Both the position numbers and the translations under genes were made by a program. 11,654 bases of DNA, taken from contig JAKCDN010000056.1 in assembly GCA_021841795.1 (NCBI GenBank), positions 1-11,654 on the forward strand, in the 5' to 3' direction. The notes beneath the pieces were generated by a model. The model searched no databases. It was not told the DNA's origin and worked only from the letters and a program-made list of their open reading frames with translations. This DNA is from Acidobacteriota bacterium. Lineage in GTDB: Bacteria > Acidobacteriota > Terriglobia > Terriglobales > Acidobacteriaceae. This document shows, piece by piece, positions 6,507-11,654 of this stretch (positions are counted from its first letter, which is position 1; every line of letters begins with the position of its first letter).

Positions 6507-6512
6507 AGTATA
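6507..6512 (-). promoter_or_regulatory. -10 box TATACT ahead of the 6S-like RNA
   Basis: On the minus strand this reads TATACT, five of six consensus bases, in otherwise very GC-rich sequence. It would start a transcript near 6499, exactly where the folded region begins. No convincing -35 is present at 16-18 bp. The same transcript could also serve as a long leader for the CYTH gene 250 bases downstream. Confidence 0.45.
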
Positions 6513-6548
6513 GCGGCCGATGGCGCGAAAGGGCGCGCAACGGCGACA

Positions 6549-6560
6549 ATGGAGGTGTGA
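6549..6560 (+). promoter_or_regulatory. Three-codon mini-ORF overlapping the sua5 start
   Basis: ATG-GAG-GTG-TGA is an open frame of three codons whose TGA overlaps the GTG start of sua5 (GTGA). The GGAGG inside it is too close to the GTG for normal initiation. Ribosomes stopping at the TGA could instead re-initiate at the GTG. The sequence shows the overlap; the coupling is inference. Confidence 0.25.
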
Positions 6561-7657
6561 AGACCCTGCATCTGATCATCGGCCGGGCATGCGCGGAGAA
6601 CGCGGGCGGGGCGACGGAGTGGAGCGCGTTCGACCGGGCCACGATGGACCGCGCGGCGGCGATCCTGCGCGCGGGAGGGCTGGTGGCGCTGCCCACCGAG
6701 ACCGTGTACGGCCTGGGAGCGAATGCGCTGGACCGCGCCGCGGTGGAGAGAATCTTTGCGGCGAAGTCGCGGCCGAACTGGGACCCGGTGATTGTGCACG
6801 TGGCGTCGCGGGCGATGCTGAACGGGCTGGTGGAGCAGATTCCCGCGGCCGCGGAGCGGCTGATGGAGCGCTTCTGGCCGGGCCCGCTGACGCTGCTGCT
6901 GCGGCGCACGGCGGCGGTGCCCGACGCGGTGACGGCAGGGCGGCCGCTGGTGGGCGTGCGGATGCCTGCGCATCCGGTGGCGCTCGATCTGATCCGCCGC
7001 GCGGGAGTGCCCGTGGCCGCGCCCAGCGCCAACCGCTTTGGGCACATCAGCCCGACGACGGCGGCGCACGTGTTGAGCGATCTCGAGGGCAGGATCGACG
7101 CGGTTCTGGACGCGGGGCCGTCGGCGCATGGCGTGGAGTCAACGGTCATCGATCCCTCGATGCGGCCGATGCTGATCTACCGGCCGGGGGCGGTGACGGC
7201 GGAGGAGATTGCCGAAGCGGCGGGACCGGCGGAGCTCTACCGCAGCGCCGAGCCGCTGCGCGCGCTGCCGGTGGAGGCCATGCCCTCGCCGGGGGTGGGC
7301 ATACGGCACTACGCGCCGCGGGCGCGGCTGGTGCTGGTGGAGGCGCGCGCGCAGGAGACGGCGGAGCTGCTGACGGAGCTGGGCGAGCGGCTGCTCGCGG
7401 CAGCGCAGAGCGAGCCCGGAGAGACGCTGGGCGTGATGCTGCCTGAGAGCGTCGGCGCGCCGGCGGCGATCGCGCGGGAGCGCGTCTTCGCATGGGGAAG
7501 CTGGGCGGCTCCGGAAGAGCTGGCGCAGCGGCTGTATGCGGGACTGCGGGCGCTGGACGCCGCGGGGTGCACGGTGATTCTGTGCCCGCTGCCGGCGGCG
7601 CGCGGCCTGGGCGCCGCGATACGCGATCGATTGCTGAAGGCGGGCCGCAAGGCGTAG
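6557..7657 (+). CDS. sua5: L-threonylcarbamoyladenylate synthase (Sua5 type)
   Basis: This enzyme makes threonylcarbamoyl-AMP from threonine, bicarbonate and ATP, the first step of t6A37 modification of ANN-decoding tRNAs; TsaB/TsaD/TsaE complete it. The 366 residues carry the YrdC domain (about 27-215): LVALPTETVYGLGANALD (42-59), KSRPNWDPVIVHV (70-82), FWPGPLTLLLRR, APSANRFGHISPT (155-167), ESTVID (194-199) and YRPGAVT. The Sua5 linker SPGVGIRHYAPRARL (244-258) and a C-terminal Sua5 domain follow, so it is the long (Sua5/YwlC) form rather than the short TsaC form. The start at GTG 6557 is the only candidate that leaves a normal N-terminus, but GGAGG at 6551-6555 is almost touching it. An ATG at 6644 (Met30) would cut into the domain edge. 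The gene is divergent from the 6S-like RNA and convergent with hfq. Confidence 0.93.
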   Translation: MKTLHLIIGRACAENAGGATEWSAFDRATMDRAAAILRAGGLVALPTETVYGLGANALDRAAVERIFAAKSRPNWDPVIVHVASRAMLNGLVEQIPAAAERLMERFWPGPLTLLLRRTAAVPDAVTAGRPLVGVRMPAHPVALDLIRRAGVPVAAPSANRFGHISPTTAAHVLSDLEGRIDAVLDAGPSAHGVESTVIDPSMRPMLIYRPGAVTAEEIAEAAGPAELYRSAEPLRALPVEAMPSPGVGIRHYAPRARLVLVEARAQETAELLTELGERLLAAAQSEPGETLGVMLPESVGAPAAIARERVFAWGSWAAPEELAQRLYAGLRALDAAGCTVILCPLPAARGLGAAIRDRLLKAGRKA

Positions 7658-7707
7658 GAACGGCCGGGGAACGCGGGAGCGGCGATCGCGGCGGCGCGAG
7701 GCCTGCT

Positions 7708-8037
7708 TTATCCGTTGTCGCCGAGCTTGTACATGTACTTGATGGCGGACTTGTAGACGAGGGTGCGGGAACGGCCGCGGACTTTGATGGTGTTGCGATC
7801 GTACCACTCGATGCAGCCGTCGATGCGCTCACCGTCTTCGAGCACGATGACCATGGGCGTCTGCGCCTGGATCTGTTTCTGCAGATAGAAGAGCTCGGCG
7901 TGCCGGTTGGGGGCATCGAACTCCGCGGCATGCGCTGCGAACTGCTGCCGATAGGGTGCGGGCTGCCTGCGCGGAAACGTCGTGGAACGGCCAGAGCCGC
8001 GTTCGCGCTCGACCGGAAGAGCCGGAAGAATACTCAT
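7708..8037 (-). CDS. hfq: Divergent Hfq-like RNA chaperone with N-terminal extension
   Basis: Hfq is a hexameric Sm-fold protein that pairs small RNAs with mRNAs. The 109-residue product has a basic, probably disordered N-terminal extension (1-about 45, rich in Arg, Pro and Gln), then an Sm core: helix HAELFYLQKQIQAQTPM (46-62), strands VIVLEDGERIDGCIEWYDRNTIKVRG (63-88) and the Sm2-like LVYKSAIKYMY (93-103). Differences from model Hfq: the Sm2 motif reads YKS instead of YKH, and the N-terminal Gln-Asp-Pro of the proximal RNA pocket is not recognisable. The distal/lateral positions also differ. It lacks the usual acidic C-terminal tail and carries its extra length at the N-terminus instead. 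The start at 8037 has AGAGAGG about 9 nt upstream. An upstream in-frame ATG at 8145 would add an unlikely extension across the leader. It converges with sua5 and has its own promoter. Confidence 0.82.
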   Translation of the reverse strand: MSILPALPVERERGSGRSTTFPRRQPAPYRQQFAAHAAEFDAPNRHAELFYLQKQIQAQTPMVIVLEDGERIDGCIEWYDRNTIKVRGRSRTLVYKSAIKYMYKLGDNG

Positions 8038-8290
8038 AGGGAACGACCTCTCTCCCATCAAAAAACAGAAATCCGTAAAGACCGGTCCGCGGGCAACAGG
8101 TGGTACAGGGAATGTTGCACAGCGTCCCCGTTCAAAGGCATCCATCGTGAAGCGCCGAAGCTATTCTTCCCTCACGTCGCAGAGACAGACCAGGGCTTCA
8201 ACTTAACCTGAGGCAGTTGTTACCCAGGCACCTGCTTCATCGTGGGAGTGCTCTTACATCTAAAAGATGCCTGGAACAATTTGGGGGTTG
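8038..8290 (-). promoter_or_regulatory. Long structured 5' leader of hfq
   Basis: From the predicted start near 8290 to the hfq ATG is about 250 nt without a plausible coding frame. It contains a strong stem at 8217-8279: CCAGGCA/TGCCTGG extended by TTGTT/AACAA across a 2-nt bulge, 12 bp in all. A nested hairpin lies at 8146-8176 (CGTGA/TCACG around GAAG/CTTC). A U-rich tract (TTTCTGTTTTTT, 8060-8071 on the minus strand) sits just before the ribosome site. I recognise no known riboswitch class in it. Confidence 0.5.
8217..8279 (-). ncRNA. 63-nt stem-loop in the hfq leader
   Basis: On the minus strand TTGTTCCAGGCA (8279-8268) pairs with TGCCTGG-GT-AACAA (8230-8217): 12 perfect pairs interrupted by a two-base bulge. 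It encloses a 37-nt top that contains AU-rich sequence, including UCUUUUAGA. It begins about 12 nt after the predicted transcription start. It could be an RNA element of the hfq mRNA or the 5' part of an independent small RNA. Confidence 0.45.
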
Positions 8291-8297
8291 CACTTCT

Positions 8298-8326
8298 ATT
8301 CTCGGGCGCGCGGTGGGGCGCGTCAA
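8298..8326 (-). promoter_or_regulatory. Sigma-70-type promoter for hfq
   Basis: On the minus strand TTGACG (8326-8321, five of six -35 consensus bases) is followed after exactly 17 bp by GAGAAT (8303-8298, four of six -10 bases). Transcription would start at about 8290 and run into the structured leader. It is the best two-box promoter in the window. Confidence 0.65.
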
Positions 8327-8493
8327 GTTGGAGGCGCGCGCGCATGGTCCGGGTCAGTATGGAGTGGCGCACCCGGCGCGATGCCGGCGGGCGCTCGTGG
8401 GCCTGGCGGCGCAGGCGACGGGCCCTGCATCAGACGGCGGGAATGGCCGGCCGGGCAGGGCCCGCGAGAAGCTGCTCCGAGGAGGCGCCGGCC
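8327..8493. other. Spacer between secA and the hfq promoter
   Basis: These 167 bases are very GC-rich and contain no gene I can support. Only the distal arm of the hairpin at the secA stop codon falls here, and no T-run is seen. Confidence 0.5.
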
Positions 8494-11523
<3,030 letters not shown>

Positions 11524-11601
11524 AGGATTCTCCGTGTAACAGTGTAAATGTTGGGGGGTAAAGGTCCGCGGAGGAATGGGGAAGACGCGATGAGACGACT
11601 T
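11524..11601 (-). promoter_or_regulatory. secA upstream region
   Basis: Only 78 bases separate the secA GTG from the strong terminator upstream, so the secA promoter should lie here. It contains GGAG at 11530-11533 and AT-richer sequence (ACATTTACACTGTTACAC on the minus strand, 11535-11552) suitable for a -10. I cannot fix a single -35/-10 pair. Confidence 0.4.
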
Positions 11602-11635
11602 GCAAAAAGCCCCCGGCGCGCCGGGGGCTTTTTGC
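11602..11635. terminator. Strong bidirectional intrinsic terminator
   Basis: The 34 bases form a perfect palindrome: GCAAAAAGCCCCCGGCG at 11602-11618 is the reverse complement of 11619-11635. The stem is very GC-rich and is flanked by A5 and T5, so a U-run follows the hairpin on either strand. It terminates transcripts from the right (minus strand), keeps them out of secA, and could also stop plus-strand transcription. Confidence 0.9.
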
Positions 11636-11654
11636 TGGTTCGGGAGCGGGTCAG

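Noticed and set aside
8038..8145. Alternative upstream ATG at 8145 for hfq
   Set aside because: It would add 36 residues across the structured leader, with no ribosome site. The ATG at 8037 has a good AGAGAGG.

Overview
This is an 11.65 kb, GC-rich (mid-60s % by eye) piece of bacterial chromosome. It is dense with single genes and shows no transposase, integrase, CRISPR array, tRNA or rRNA. The combination of genes suggests an acidobacterium (Acidobacteriota, Terriglobia-like). It includes a sorbosone/PQQ-type sugar dehydrogenase, a TonB-C-domain protein, a CpaE-like ATPase, a long SecA ending in a zinc-binding tail, and a divergent Hfq with a long N-terminal extension. This taxonomic call is inference from protein flavour and composition, not from a marker gene.

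Layout, left to right. (1) The 3' part of a secreted-type sugar dehydrogenase (+), open at the left edge. (2) A 547-base gap with a dip in GC, a possible small gene or small RNA, and a perfect 14-bp inverted repeat. (3) A transglutaminase-like protein (-), divergent from (4) holB, DNA polymerase III delta' (+). (5) A convergent CpaE/TadZ-like ATPase (-) with a degenerate receiver domain. (6) A short exported TonB-C-domain protein (-), followed by a convincing intrinsic terminator. (7) A CYTH-domain protein (-). (8) Between that gene and the divergent sua5 gene, a structured, promoter-headed region on the minus strand that resembles 6S RNA. (9) sua5/ywlC (+), threonylcarbamoyl-AMP synthase. (10) A convergent Hfq-like RNA chaperone (-) with an apparent long structured leader. 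(11) secA (-), the protein-export ATPase. (12) At the right edge, a strong, perfectly symmetrical bidirectional terminator that insulates secA from whatever lies beyond.

The genes are mostly monocistronic, with alternating convergent and divergent pairs, so no single pathway unites them. The housekeeping themes are replication (holB), tRNA t6A modification (sua5), protein export (secA) and post-transcriptional RNA control (hfq and the 6S-like RNA). I see no convincing undescribed multi-gene system. The most interesting material is RNA-level: the candidate 6S-like RNA at about 6325-6499, the structured leader of the divergent Hfq at about 8038-8290, and the small ORF/small RNA candidate at about 1318-1522 whose stop codon lies exactly in a hairpin loop.
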